Shown here: in pieces, positions 1-8,476 of the stretch
How the letters are laid out: each line of letters starts with the position of its first letter
How positions within the stretch are numbered: the first letter of the stretch is position 1
Assembly (NCBI RefSeq): GCF_014192275.1
Contig: NZ_JACHXR010000005.1
Coordinates: 266,210 to 330,209, forward strand
Direction: 5' to 3'
From: Halomonas stenophila
GTDB lineage: Bacteria > Pseudomonadota > Gammaproteobacteria > Pseudomonadales > Halomonadaceae
DNA length: 64,000 nucleotides
Made by a program: the position numbers and the translations under genes
Notes under the pieces: generated by a model
What the model was told of the DNA's origin: nothing
What the model saw: the letters and a program-made list of their open reading frames with translations, nothing else
The model's database searches: none

Positions 1-405
1 CAGCAGGCCGATGCCGATGCCGGCGGCGAACAGCATCGCGAACCAGGACAGGTAACCGTGCTCCGGTCGAGCATCGGGGCCCCCCAGCCGGACCGACCCA
101 TAGGGCAGGAAAACCAGCGCCAGGCAGAACAGGATGAAGAAATCCACCACGATCATGAAGTACCAGTCCAGGGTGCCGGTGGAGAAGGCGACGATGGACT
201 GGAAGATGCTCCCTGCCCGCTCCGGGAACAGCAGGGTGAGGACGATGAAGATCACCGAGGCGAGTGCCGAGACGACGAAGACACGATTGTGGATATCGAA
301 GCCGATGGGGCCCAGTCGGCCTTCGATATTGTCCTGGCCGACAACGTAATCTGTCTGCATGTCGCTCGTCACGGGGGGCGACGCCGGGTCGCTCGGAGTA
401 TTCAT
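1..405 (-). CDS. BCCT-family osmolyte transporter, N-terminal part (runs off the window)
   Basis: Partial gene: 135 codons are visible, starting with ATG at 403-405 behind an AAGGAG ribosome site, and the frame stays open to base 1. The product is an inner-membrane betaine/choline/carnitine-type carrier. I translated it by hand. It differs from the next gene's first 135 residues at about 17 positions (roughly 87% identity), including a shared leader containing MQTDY and GQDNIEGRLGP. The two are therefore recent tandem paralogues. Even the ribosome-site region (AATAAGGAGAAGC versus AACAAGGAGAGGC) is alike. The visible part covers the cytoplasmic N-terminus and the first two or three membrane segments. 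Substrate cannot be told from sequence; choline, glycine betaine or choline-O-sulfate all fit the neighbouring betC. Confidence 0.9.
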   Translation of the reverse strand, partial: MNTPSDPASPPVTSDMQTDYVVGQDNIEGRLGPIGFDIHNRVFVVSALASVIFIVLTLLFPERAGSIFQSIVAFSTGTLDWYFMIVVDFFILFCLALVFLPYGSVRLGGPDARPEHGYLSWFAMLFAAGIGIGLL

Positions 406-907
406 GAGATGCTTCTCCTTATTATCAGATATTGAATGATCAGGCCTGTTTCGTATAAACAAATAACTTGGCGTCATCTCTGCAGTCTAGCCCGGCATCG
501 AGGTAGGCCGTGGCATGGCCGGTGAGGGACATAGCGTCGTTCAGGACGGTCGAATGGCTGGCCATCGGGTCTTGGAAGACGTCGTGATCCCGTCGACTCG
601 CCCGAGTGATCGCCGCGAATCACCGTTGACCCTGCCTGAGGCAAGTGCCATGCCCAAGGCGTGGATATGCGGGGAGAGGTCTTTTTTTCAGAGGGTTATT
701 GGCGGTCAGGGCGAGCGGATCACGAAGCTGATGTGCCACAAGGCGGCGGGATGAGTCTCCCAGCGGCTGCGCCTGCCTGGAGGACGACGATCGACGTCGG
801 CCTCGATCGCCATGCCGTGCGGGCAGAAACGACCTCCCCCTGCACATCGCCGCCTTCCGGCCGGCGCATGCCCAGGGGGAGGTGTTGTCATGACTTGATC
901 GAGGGCT
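406..907. other. intergenic region between the tandem BCCT genes
   Basis: About 500 bases without a credible gene. The small reading frames here have no homology that I recognise and overlap each other on both strands. The stretch just above the partial BCCT gene (430-480) is relatively AT-rich and probably holds its promoter. The end near 832-883 carries an inverted repeat that probably ends transcription of the second BCCT gene. Confidence 0.5.
832..883 (-). terminator. hairpin after the second BCCT gene
   Basis: Perfect 11-base inverted repeat: ACCTCCCCCTG at 832-842 and CAGGGGGAGGT at 873-883. A smaller GCCGG/CCGGC repeat lies inside. It begins about 25 bases past the stop codon of the gene on the minus strand. 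There is no long T run, so intrinsic termination is plausible but not certain. Confidence 0.45.
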
Positions 908-2557
908 TCAGGCGACCTGGTGGCGCAGCTGGCGCAACTCGCCGTTCAGCGCCTTGATGATGGTGTAGCACATCACCAGCATCACGATGGAGAACGGGAT
1001 CGCCGTCGCGGTCACCCCGGCCTGGAGCGCCGAGAGGCCGCCGCCGATCAGCAGCACGATGGCGATCAGGCCCTCCACCGTGGCCCAGAACATGCGCTGG
1101 GGGCGGGGAGCGTCGATCTTGCCTCCGGCGGTGATGGTATCGATCACCAGCGAGCCGGAATCCGAAGAAGTGACGAAGAAGACCAGCGCCAGGATGATGC
1201 CGAGGGTCGACATCAGGCCCGTCAGCGGCAGTTCATTCAGCATGCCGAAGAGCGCCAGCTCCGGGTTGTAGCTGTCGATCACGTACTCCTTGACCAGGCT
1301 GCTGGCCGGGTCGGCGTAGAGCTGATCGAGTGCAATGCTGCCGAAGACGCCCATCCAGATGAAGATGAACAGGCTGGGCACCAGCAGCACGCAGATCACG
1401 AACTCCCGAACGGTGCGGCCCCGTGACACCCGGGCGACGAACATGCCGACGAACGGCGCCCAGCTGACCCACCAGGCCCAGTAGAAGACCGACCAGGCCT
1501 GACGATAGGCATCGTCTTCACGACCGAAGGGCGCCGAGAGAGGAATGAACTCCGTCACATAGGTCGAAAGCCCCGTCCAGAGCCCGCTCAGTCCCACCAG
1601 TGTCGGGCCGGCGAACAGCACGAACAGGAAGAACAACACGGCCGCTCCCATGTTCAACTCGGAGAGCTTCTTCACACCGCCGTCCAGGCCGCGCCACACC
1701 GAGACCAGGGCCACCGCCGTGACCAGCACGATGACGATGACCTGAGTGGTGACGTTCACGTCGAGTCCGAAGACGAAATTCATCCCCGCGTTGGCCTGTT
1801 GTGCCCCGAGCCCGAGCGCCGTGGCCAGGCCGAACAGGGTGGAGAATACCGCCAGGATGTCGATGGCATGGCCCCACCAGCCCCAGACGCGGTCGCCGAG
1901 GATCGGGAAGAAGACCGAGCGGATGGAGAAGGGCAGCCCCTTGTTGTAGGTGAAGAGCGCCAGCGCCAGCGCCATGATGGCATAGACGGCCCAGCCATGC
2001 AGGCCCCAGTGGAGGAAGGTGCCGGCCAGGCCCATGGCGGTGGCATCGGCGATAGCGTTCGCATTTAGCGCCCCGTCGGCACCGAAGGGCGAGGGCGTGC
2101 CCAGCGGTGAGGAGACGTTGGCGTGGTAGACCGGTTCCAGCACGCTGAAGAACAACAGGGCGATGCCGATACCGGCGGTGAACAGCAAGGCGAACCAGGA
2201 TAGGTAGCCATACTCGGGCTTGGCATCGGGGCCCCCCAGCCGGACCTTCCCGTAGGGCAGGACGACGAGCGCCAGGCAGAACACGATGAAGAAGTCCACC
2301 AGGATCATGAAGTACCAGTCCAGCGTCCCGGTAGAGAAGGCGACGATGGACTGGAAGATGCTCCCCGCCCGTTCCGGGAACAGCAGGGTGAGGACGATGA
2401 AGACGACCGAGGCCAGCGCCGAGACGACGAAGACCCGGTTGTGGATATCGAAGTCGAAGGGGCCTAGCCGTCCTTCGATATTGTCCTGACCGACGATGTA
2501 ATCCGTCTGCATGTCGCTGGACACCGGGGGTGATGCCGGCTTGCTTGGGCTACTCAT
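908..2557 (-). CDS. BCCT-family choline/betaine-type transporter
   Basis: 549-residue secondary carrier of the inner membrane, close to the usual length for the family. It has about twelve hydrophobic segments and the conserved BCCT region around residues 345-385 (FYWAWWVSWAPFVGMF followed by ARVSRGRTVREF). Members import quaternary ammonium osmolytes with Na+ or H+. It lacks the long cytoplasmic C-terminal tail of E. coli BetT. The start has a good AAGGAGAGG ribosome site. It lies downstream of choline-sulfatase on the same strand, 477 bases away, and a near-duplicate follows it. The likely role is uptake of choline, choline-O-sulfate or glycine betaine for osmoprotection. The exact substrate is inference. 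Confidence 0.92.
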   Translation of the reverse strand: MSSPSKPASPPVSSDMQTDYIVGQDNIEGRLGPFDFDIHNRVFVVSALASVVFIVLTLLFPERAGSIFQSIVAFSTGTLDWYFMILVDFFIVFCLALVVLPYGKVRLGGPDAKPEYGYLSWFALLFTAGIGIALLFFSVLEPVYHANVSSPLGTPSPFGADGALNANAIADATAMGLAGTFLHWGLHGWAVYAIMALALALFTYNKGLPFSIRSVFFPILGDRVWGWWGHAIDILAVFSTLFGLATALGLGAQQANAGMNFVFGLDVNVTTQVIVIVLVTAVALVSVWRGLDGGVKKLSELNMGAAVLFFLFVLFAGPTLVGLSGLWTGLSTYVTEFIPLSAPFGREDDAYRQAWSVFYWAWWVSWAPFVGMFVARVSRGRTVREFVICVLLVPSLFIFIWMGVFGSIALDQLYADPASSLVKEYVIDSYNPELALFGMLNELPLTGLMSTLGIILALVFFVTSSDSGSLVIDTITAGGKIDAPRPQRMFWATVEGLIAIVLLIGGGLSALQAGVTATAIPFSIVMLVMCYTIIKALNGELRQLRHQVA

Positions 2558-3034
2558 GATATGCCTCTCCTTGTTATAAGGTTATGAGTGGTAAGGGTCT
2601 TCCTTATGCTTGCATGGCCCTGAATACGGCGGTCCGGTCCAGTCCGGCATGGAAGGGGGCCAAGGTGTGGTCGATGACGGTCCGGATATCGACCCGGACC
2701 GATCCTGGTAAGACGGCGGTGGGGAGGTCGATGCACCCACTCGGGTCGCGTGTGACGTTGCGCCATGGGGCTCGCCTCTTACATTGTTATGATGTTGTTT
2801 TGTATCTGGTCATCATGGAGCATGCCCGCCCCTGTCAGACGGGCCACGACATCGGGCTCGAGCCAGCCGAGCGGGTCATCGGCCACCCCCTGCGGGACCA
2901 CCGGCACGGCCAGCCACGGCATCGCGGCGGATCGTCTCGGGGGGACCGATAGCGCAGCCAGCTCATGAAGGGCAGCCAGCGTCGCTGGCTGCTCCGGCTC
3001 GTCAGCGATTCGCGACCGAGCGATGGCATCGGCA
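2558..3034. other. intergenic region between betC and the BCCT gene
   Basis: 477 bases. A minus-strand frame running from inside betC to 2779 gives a protein-like tail (PLGWLEPDVVARLTGAGM) but has no proper start or ribosome site and matches no family I recognise. It could be a decayed gene end or chance coding in GC-rich DNA. The AT-richer patch near 2780-2820 is a possible promoter for the BCCT gene. Confidence 0.35.
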
Positions 3035-4564
3035 TTACCGATCGTCGGCCACTTCCGGGAAGCGGGAACGCGCCTCGAGGTCATCGAGATCGATGGTGTT
3101 GCGCATGTACTGGACGCTGGCATCGAAGAATGGCTGGTGATCCCAGGGGGTGACCCGTCCCTTCATGTTGGCGCGGGCGACCAGCTTGCGACGCCGCTGG
3201 CTGTCGAGCACCTCCTGGTGCAGCTTCTCGGTATCCCAGCGGCTTGCGACCTCGTCGCGGAACTGCTTGCGCAGGTCCTGGTGCTCGGGATCCTCGGCCA
3301 GGTTGGTCAGCTCCTGCGGGTCGGCCTCGAGGTCGAACAGCTGGTCGGGGTCCGGGGTGGAGTAGACGAACTTGTAGCGACCGCGGCGGATCATCAGCAG
3401 CGGGGCGATGGCGCCTTCGCCGCAGTATTCGCCGATCACCTCGTCATGGCCGCCCGCGCCGGTCAGGTGGGGGTTCAGGCTGCGGCCATCGATGGGCACC
3501 GCATACTGCGGGGCCTGGCCGTCATGGGCCCACTCGCTGAAGGTCGGCAGAAGGTCCATGGTGGAGACGGACTGCTTGACCCGGCCGGCCGCGAAGCGTC
3601 CCGGTGCATGCACGATCATCGGCACCCGGGCGGAGCCCTCGAACCAGCTCATCTTGTACCACAGGCCCCGCTCGCCGAGCATGTCGCCGTGGTCGCCGGA
3701 GAAGACGATGATGGTGTCCTCTTCCAGGCCGCTGTCCTTCAGGGCCTGGAGCACCTTGCCGAGCTGGTCGTCGACGTAGCTGATGGCCCCGTAGTAGGCG
3801 CGGCGCGCATTGCGGATCTGCTCGTCGTTGATGGTGTCCTCGTCGCACTGGTAGACCTGACGCAGGCGCCTGGAGTGCGGGTCCATCAGCTCTCGCGAAT
3901 AGGGTACCTCGGGCATGTCGATCTCGTCGTGATCGTAGCGGTCCCAGTACTCCTGAGGAATGGTGTAGGGATCGTGCGGGTGGGTCAGCGAGACCGTCAG
4001 GCAGAAGGGGCGATCCCGGTCGCTGCGGGCATAGTCGTAGAGGAAGCGCTGGGCGCGGAAGGTCACCTCGTCGTCGAAGTCGAGCTGGTTGGAACGCACG
4101 CAGGGCCCGGCCTGGGTGACCGATGACATGTTGTGGTAGTAGCTCGGGCGTTCCTCGAAGTTCTCCCAGTCGACGAACCAGCCGAAGTCGGCCGGGTAGA
4201 TGTCGGAGGTCAGGCGCTCCTCGAAGCCGTGCAACTGGTCCGGGCCGCAGAAGTGCATCTTGCCGGTGAGCGCCGTGAGGTAGCCGGCATCGCGCAGGTA
4301 GTGGGCGTAGGTCGGCGTATCGGCGGAGAGCTCGGCGGCATTGTCGAAGCCGCCGATCCGCGAGGGCAGTTGGCCGGCCATCAGAGTGAAACGCGACGGG
4401 GCGCACAGCGGGCTGTTGCAGTAGGCCGAGTCGAAGACCACGCCCTCTTCTGCCAGGCGCGACAGGTGGGGGGTCTTGACGACCCGGTGACCATAGAAGG
4501 GCAGCGAGGGGGCGGCCATCTGATCCGCCATGAGGAACAGGATATTCGGCTGTTGAGTGGACAT
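3035..4564 (-). CDS. betC: choline-sulfatase
   Basis: 509-residue cytoplasmic type I sulfatase that hydrolyses choline-O-sulfate to choline and sulfate. The N-terminus PNILFLMADQM holds the first metal-binding aspartate. The signature CAPSR lies at residues 54-58, so Cys54 is the residue converted to formylglycine. Further on are FSGDHGDMLGE (metal site) and DAGYLTALTGKMHF. The C-terminus has the choline-sulfatase-type extension. GGAGG lies nine bases before the ATG. It is transcribed away from a LysR gene across a 115-bp intergenic region and is followed by a BCCT transporter. This is the usual layout for choline sulfate use as an osmoprotectant and sulfur source. Confidence 0.95.
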   Translation of the reverse strand: MSTQQPNILFLMADQMAAPSLPFYGHRVVKTPHLSRLAEEGVVFDSAYCNSPLCAPSRFTLMAGQLPSRIGGFDNAAELSADTPTYAHYLRDAGYLTALTGKMHFCGPDQLHGFEERLTSDIYPADFGWFVDWENFEERPSYYHNMSSVTQAGPCVRSNQLDFDDEVTFRAQRFLYDYARSDRDRPFCLTVSLTHPHDPYTIPQEYWDRYDHDEIDMPEVPYSRELMDPHSRRLRQVYQCDEDTINDEQIRNARRAYYGAISYVDDQLGKVLQALKDSGLEEDTIIVFSGDHGDMLGERGLWYKMSWFEGSARVPMIVHAPGRFAAGRVKQSVSTMDLLPTFSEWAHDGQAPQYAVPIDGRSLNPHLTGAGGHDEVIGEYCGEGAIAPLLMIRRGRYKFVYSTPDPDQLFDLEADPQELTNLAEDPEHQDLRKQFRDEVASRWDTEKLHQEVLDSQRRRKLVARANMKGRVTPWDHQPFFDASVQYMRNTIDLDDLEARSRFPEVADDR

Positions 4565-4618
4565 CGGCGAGTGCCTCCCGAGGGGTGCTGGGGAATGGTT
4601 GGCGTCGGGTGACAGTCT

Positions 4619-4676
4619 CTATGCTAATCTGACTTCCTGTAAACTCGCTCTTTTTTTATGTGTGAGATTAGTATAG
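4619..4676. promoter_or_regulatory. inverted repeat in the betC/LysR divergent promoter
   Basis: CTATGCTAATCT at 4619-4630 faces AGATTAGTATAG at 4665-4676. The arms are 12 bases with one mismatch, and their centres are 46 bases apart. The repeat sits exactly between the two divergent genes, which is where LysR-type regulators bind. The regulator encoded next door is the natural candidate. The second arm comes within four bases of the LysR gene's annotated start. Confidence 0.6.
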
Positions 4677-4679
4677 CTA

Positions 4680-5573
4680 ATGACATTGATGAGCAAGCGG
4701 GTGTCGCCCAATGGCCTGAGGGTCTTCGAGTCGGCCGCCCGCCACCTGAGCTTCACCGCCGCCGCCAAGGAATTGCGTTCCACCCAGTCGGCCGTCAGCC
4801 AGCAGGTGCGGGCCCTCGAGGAGCAGCTCGGCCTGCGGCTGTTCGATCGCGTCTATCGCGGCGTGCGCTTGACCGAGCCGGGGCAGGCGCTGTTCGGCGC
4901 CGTCCAGGAGGGCTTCGCGACCATCGAGAGGACGATCGACCGCCTGCAGCGGCGCCACCGCAATCCCCGGCTGAACATCCTGACCGACTTCTCCCTGGCC
5001 TCGTACTGGCTGCTGCCCCGCCTGCCGGCCTTCCGCCGGCAATACCCGCACATCGACGTGCGGATCATGACCAACCAGGGGGTCTTCGACTGGCAGGGAC
5101 AGGAGGTCGACATCGCCATCGTGTTCGGCGATGAGCGGGGCCTGGAAGGCGTACCGCGGTTGCTCGACGAGGAGGTCTTTCCGGTGTGCAGCGCCGGCTT
5201 CCTGGACCAGCATGGCCCGATCGACGACCTGGCGAGGCTGGGTGAGGTCCCGTTGCTGACGCTGACCGCCGACCAGGGGCAGCGCTGGATGGACTGGCCT
5301 GGCTACTTCGAGCGCCTGGGCGGTCAGGCCCACCTGGCCCCGTCGGAGCTGATCTTCAACAACTACCCGCTGCTGGTGCAGGCGGCGATCGCCGGGCAGG
5401 GGGTGGCACTGGGCTGGCGGGGATTGGTCGATGACCTGCTCGAGCGCGGCATGCTGGTGGGGCTGGAGGCCCTCAGCCTGAAGACCGCCAGTGGCTATGG
5501 GATGATCGATGCCCACCCGGATGACGGTAGCCCTGCGAAGCAGGCCTTCCAGGACTGGGTGCTGTCGAGCTGA
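4680..5573 (+). CDS. LysR-family regulator of choline sulfate use
   Basis: 297 residues. An N-terminal winged helix-turn-helix (residues 8-65, with SFTAAAKELRSTQSAVSQQVRALEE) is followed by a GcvA-like substrate-binding domain. Divergence from betC, plus overall resemblance to the regulator usually paired with choline-sulfatase, suggests that it controls betC and perhaps the BCCT genes. The start is uncertain: ATG at 4680 and ATG at 4689 are both in frame, and neither has a strong ribosome site. The inverted repeat at 4619-4676 is its probable operator. Confidence 0.88.
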   Translation: MTLMSKRVSPNGLRVFESAARHLSFTAAAKELRSTQSAVSQQVRALEEQLGLRLFDRVYRGVRLTEPGQALFGAVQEGFATIERTIDRLQRRHRNPRLNILTDFSLASYWLLPRLPAFRRQYPHIDVRIMTNQGVFDWQGQEVDIAIVFGDERGLEGVPRLLDEEVFPVCSAGFLDQHGPIDDLARLGEVPLLTLTADQGQRWMDWPGYFERLGGQAHLAPSELIFNNYPLLVQAAIAGQGVALGWRGLVDDLLERGMLVGLEALSLKTASGYGMIDAHPDDGSPAKQAFQDWVLSS

Positions 5574-5650
5574 GGCGGGGTATCCGGCGCCGGATGGCGA
5601 GCGGAGAAACCCCGGCGGGGCCGGGGTTCCGGATCGGGCTGGGGAAGGGG

Positions 5651-6052
5651 TCAGGCCAGGGCCGCCACCGCGGCCTTCGCTACCTGGGCGTCCTGGTCGG
5701 CCTTGACGCCGGAAACGCCTACGGCGCCGATCACCTGGCCATCGATAACTACCGGTACGCCGCCCTCCAGGAGCCCCTCCAAGGGGGCGGAGAGGAAGGC
5801 GGTGCGACCGTTATTGATCATCTCCTCGAAGAACTGGGTCTCCTTGTGGCTGAACGCGGCGGTGCGGGCCTTCTGGGCGCTGATCTTGGCCGTCATCGGC
5901 GAGGCTCCATCCAGACGGCGCAGGCCGAGCAGCTCGCCGCTGTCGTCGACGATCGAGACGGTGATGTTCCAGTGGTTCCGCTCCGCCTCTCGTTGAGCGG
6001 CGTCCAGAATGGCGTTGACCTCGTTGAGGCCCAGGATGCACTTGGTCTTCAT
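5651..6052 (-). CDS. glcG: GlcG/HbpS-family protein
   Basis: 133 residues covering one GlcG/HbpS domain, with the characteristic SIVDDSGELLGLRRLDGA, KARTAAFS and GGVPVVIDGQVIGAVGVSG segments. Its biochemical role in glycolate metabolism is not settled; some relatives bind haem or cobalamin. It is the last gene of the glcDEFG set, one base after glcF, with GGAG six bases before the start. Its small size and position match the glc operons of E. coli and pseudomonads. Confidence 0.9.
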   Translation of the reverse strand: MKTKCILGLNEVNAILDAAQREAERNHWNITVSIVDDSGELLGLRRLDGASPMTAKISAQKARTAAFSHKETQFFEEMINNGRTAFLSAPLEGLLEGGVPVVIDGQVIGAVGVSGVKADQDAQVAKAAVAALA

Positions 6053-6053
6053 G

Positions 6054-7349
6054 TCACTCTCCTTCAGGGTCTAGTTCTTGGGTTTCAGACGTGGCACTCG
6101 AGTGCTCGGGGAACGAGGTGCGCTCCAGCACCTCATCGACGATCTCGATCCAGTGGCGCACCGGGGTGCGACCCGCGCCGGCCAGGTGGGTCTGGCAGCC
6201 GATATTCGCTGTGACGATCACCTCCGGACTTCCCGCCTCCAGGGCATCGAGCTTGTTGTCGCGCAGCTGGGTGGCGAGTTCCGGCTGGGTCACGGAGTAG
6301 GTGCCCGCCGAGCCGCAGCAGAGGTGGGCATCCTGCACCGGGGTCAGCGGGAAGCCGAGCCGGGCCAGCAGGGCGTCGACGCTGCCGCCGAGCTTCTGGG
6401 CGTGCTGCAGGGTACAGGGGCAATGGAAGGCCAGGCGCTTGTGCTCGCGCAGGGTCAGGCGCTCCAGGTCCTCGTCGCGCAGGATCTCCACCAGGTCCTT
6501 GGCCAGGGCGCTGATGCGCTCGGCCTTCTCGGCGTAGTCGGGGTCGTCGGCCAGCACCTCGGCGTATTCCTTGACCATCGCCCCACAGCCGCTGGCGGTC
6601 TGCACGATGGCCTCGACCCCGGCCTCGACATGCGGCCACCAGGCGTCGATGTTGGCGCGCATGCGCGCCCGACCGGCCTCCTGGGCGTTGAGGTGGTAGT
6701 CGATGGCCCCGCAGCAGCCGGCCTCCGGCGCCGGGGTCAGGCCGATGCCGAGGCGGTCGAGGACCCGGGCGGTGGCGGCATTGGTGTTGGGCGACAGGCC
6801 CGGCTGCACGCAGCCCTCGAGGATCAGCATCTGGCGCGCATGGCGGCCGCCCTCGGGACGCCGGCCGGCATCCTCCGGGGCCGGCGGCATCTTGCGGCGC
6901 AGGTTGCCCGGCACCAGCGGACGGAACACCTGGCCCATCTTGAGCAGCGCCTTGAAGCGCGCGGGGTCCACCAGCGCCTTGCGCAGCCCGAGGCGCAGCG
7001 CGCGGTCGGGCGCGGAGCGCGGCACCCGCCGCTCGATCTCGGCGCGGCCGATGTCGAGCAGCTTGTGGTATTCCACCCCGGACGGGCAGGTGGTCTCGCA
7101 GTTGCGGCAGGTGAGGCAGCGATCCAGGTGCAGCCGGGTTTCCTCGGTGACGTTGTCGTCGTCGGGATTCTCCAGCATCTGCTTCATCAGGTAGATGCGC
7201 CCGCGCGGGCCGTCACGCTCGTCGCCCAGCAGCTGGTAGGTGGGGCAGGTGGCATTGCAGAAGCCGCAGTGCACGCAGGTGCGCAGCACACGATCGGCCT
7301 CGCGGATGTGCGGCTGTTGGAGGTCTGCCTCGGTGAAGTGCGTCTGCAT
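6054..7349 (-). CDS. glcF: glycolate oxidase iron-sulfur subunit
   Basis: 431 residues. The N-terminal 2x[4Fe-4S] ferredoxin-like domain shows CVHCGFCNATCPTY (about residues 26-39) and CLTCRNCETTCPSG (about 78-91). Two CCG/heterodisulfide-reductase-type cysteine motifs follow, ending ...GCCGA and ...CCGSAGTY. It transfers electrons from the GlcDE flavin subunits to the membrane quinone pool as glycolate is oxidised to glyoxylate. It starts one base after glcE ends, with GGAG seven bases before the ATG, so it is translationally coupled. Length is close to E. coli GlcF (407) with a slightly longer tail. Confidence 0.95.
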   Translation of the reverse strand: MQTHFTEADLQQPHIREADRVLRTCVHCGFCNATCPTYQLLGDERDGPRGRIYLMKQMLENPDDDNVTEETRLHLDRCLTCRNCETTCPSGVEYHKLLDIGRAEIERRVPRSAPDRALRLGLRKALVDPARFKALLKMGQVFRPLVPGNLRRKMPPAPEDAGRRPEGGRHARQMLILEGCVQPGLSPNTNAATARVLDRLGIGLTPAPEAGCCGAIDYHLNAQEAGRARMRANIDAWWPHVEAGVEAIVQTASGCGAMVKEYAEVLADDPDYAEKAERISALAKDLVEILRDEDLERLTLREHKRLAFHCPCTLQHAQKLGGSVDALLARLGFPLTPVQDAHLCCGSAGTYSVTQPELATQLRDNKLDALEAGSPEVIVTANIGCQTHLAGAGRTPVRHWIEIVDEVLERTSFPEHSSATSETQELDPEGE

Positions 7350-7350
7350 C

Positions 7351-8454
7351 TCAGAGCTCCGCGTAGAGTCGGCCCGGATTGAAGATGCCCCTCGGGTCCA
7401 GTTCGGCCTTGAGGCGGCGATGGTACTTCGCCATTACCGGGGCCAGCGGGGTGAAGGGCTCGGCGGCGCCCGGCGTCAGGCAGCTGGCATGCCCGCCGGC
7501 GCTGGCGCAGGCCTCGCGCAGGGTCTCGGCGGGCAGGTCGCTGCGCAGCCAGCGCTGGGCGCCGGCCCAGTCGTGGAGCATGGCGTGCTCGTCGAGGCCC
7601 TCGGCCTCCAGCCGCGCCCGTTGGGGCAGCGAGAGCCGCCACAGCGGGCGCCCATCCTCGCCGGAGAAGAACGCCAGCCGCTGCTCGCGCAGCGACTCCC
7701 AGAAGTCGGCCTCGAGATCCTCGCCGCCGAGGCGTTCACGGGTGGCGGCCACCGAGCCGGGCCCACCCTCCAGGCGCAGGTGCAGGGCGCCGTCCTGCCA
7801 GGCGGCGGCGGTCAGTGGCAGCGGCTGGCGTCCCCAGTCGGCGAGGCGCTGGCGGGCCTGCTCCAGTGGCATCTCGAGGCGCAGGCCGTGGCTGGCCGAG
7901 GGGCGGGGCAGCACCTTGAGGGTGACCTCGGTGAGCAGGCCCAGGCTGCCCTGGGCGCCGACCATCAGGCGCGAGAGGTCGTAGCCGGCGACGTTCTTCA
8001 TCACCTCGCCGCCGAAGCGCTGCTCATCGCCGGTGTGGGTGATGACCCGGGCACCCAGCACGAAGTCGCGCACCGCGCCGGCCCAGGGGCGACGCGGGCC
8101 GGAGAGCCCGGCGGCGACCATGCCGCCGACGGTGGCGGCGCCGCCGAAGTGGGGCGGCTCGAAGGGCAGCATCTGGCCGTGCTCGGCCAGCGCTGCCTCC
8201 AGGTCGGCCAGCGGCGTGCCGGCGCGTACCGAGACGATCAGCTCTACCGGGTCGTAGCCGGTGATGCCGCGGTGGTCGCGGGTGGAGAGCGCTTCGACCT
8301 CCCCGGGGCGGCCCTGAACTTGTCGACCATAGAAGGCCTTGGTGTCGCCGCCGACGATGCGCAGCGGCGTGCCCTCCGCGTCGGCCTTCCGGACGCGCTC
8401 TCCCAGGGCCGCGCTGATATCCCGGTCCCGGGGCGGGTGAGTGGTGTTGGCCAT
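7351..8454 (-). CDS. glcE: glycolate oxidase FAD-binding subunit
   Basis: 367 residues. The FAD-binding PCMH-type domain covers the N-terminal half (LRIVGGDTKAFYGR, FEPPHFGGAATVGGMVAAGLSG), and a shorter cap domain than in GlcD follows. It forms glycolate oxidase with GlcD and GlcF. I take the ATG at 8454 rather than 8460, because the GAGG ribosome site lies seven bases from the former and abuts the latter. It follows glcD by about 20 bases. Confidence 0.93.
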   Translation of the reverse strand: MANTTHPPRDRDISAALGERVRKADAEGTPLRIVGGDTKAFYGRQVQGRPGEVEALSTRDHRGITGYDPVELIVSVRAGTPLADLEAALAEHGQMLPFEPPHFGGAATVGGMVAAGLSGPRRPWAGAVRDFVLGARVITHTGDEQRFGGEVMKNVAGYDLSRLMVGAQGSLGLLTEVTLKVLPRPSASHGLRLEMPLEQARQRLADWGRQPLPLTAAAWQDGALHLRLEGGPGSVAATRERLGGEDLEADFWESLREQRLAFFSGEDGRPLWRLSLPQRARLEAEGLDEHAMLHDWAGAQRWLRSDLPAETLREACASAGGHASCLTPGAAEPFTPLAPVMAKYHRRLKAELDPRGIFNPGRLYAEL

Positions 8455-8476
8455 GATCATTCCTCAGAAACGGGGC

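Noticed and set aside
2779..3034. Possible small gene downstream of betC (translation ending in PDVVARLTGAGMLHDDQ)
   Set aside because: No suitable start or ribosome site, and no family recognised. It may be a decayed gene end, but the evidence is too thin to annotate.
3023..4126. 367-codon plus-strand open frame opposite betC
   Set aside because: It is antisense to a well-supported sulfatase, has no ribosome site and its composition is that of a GC-rich shadow frame.
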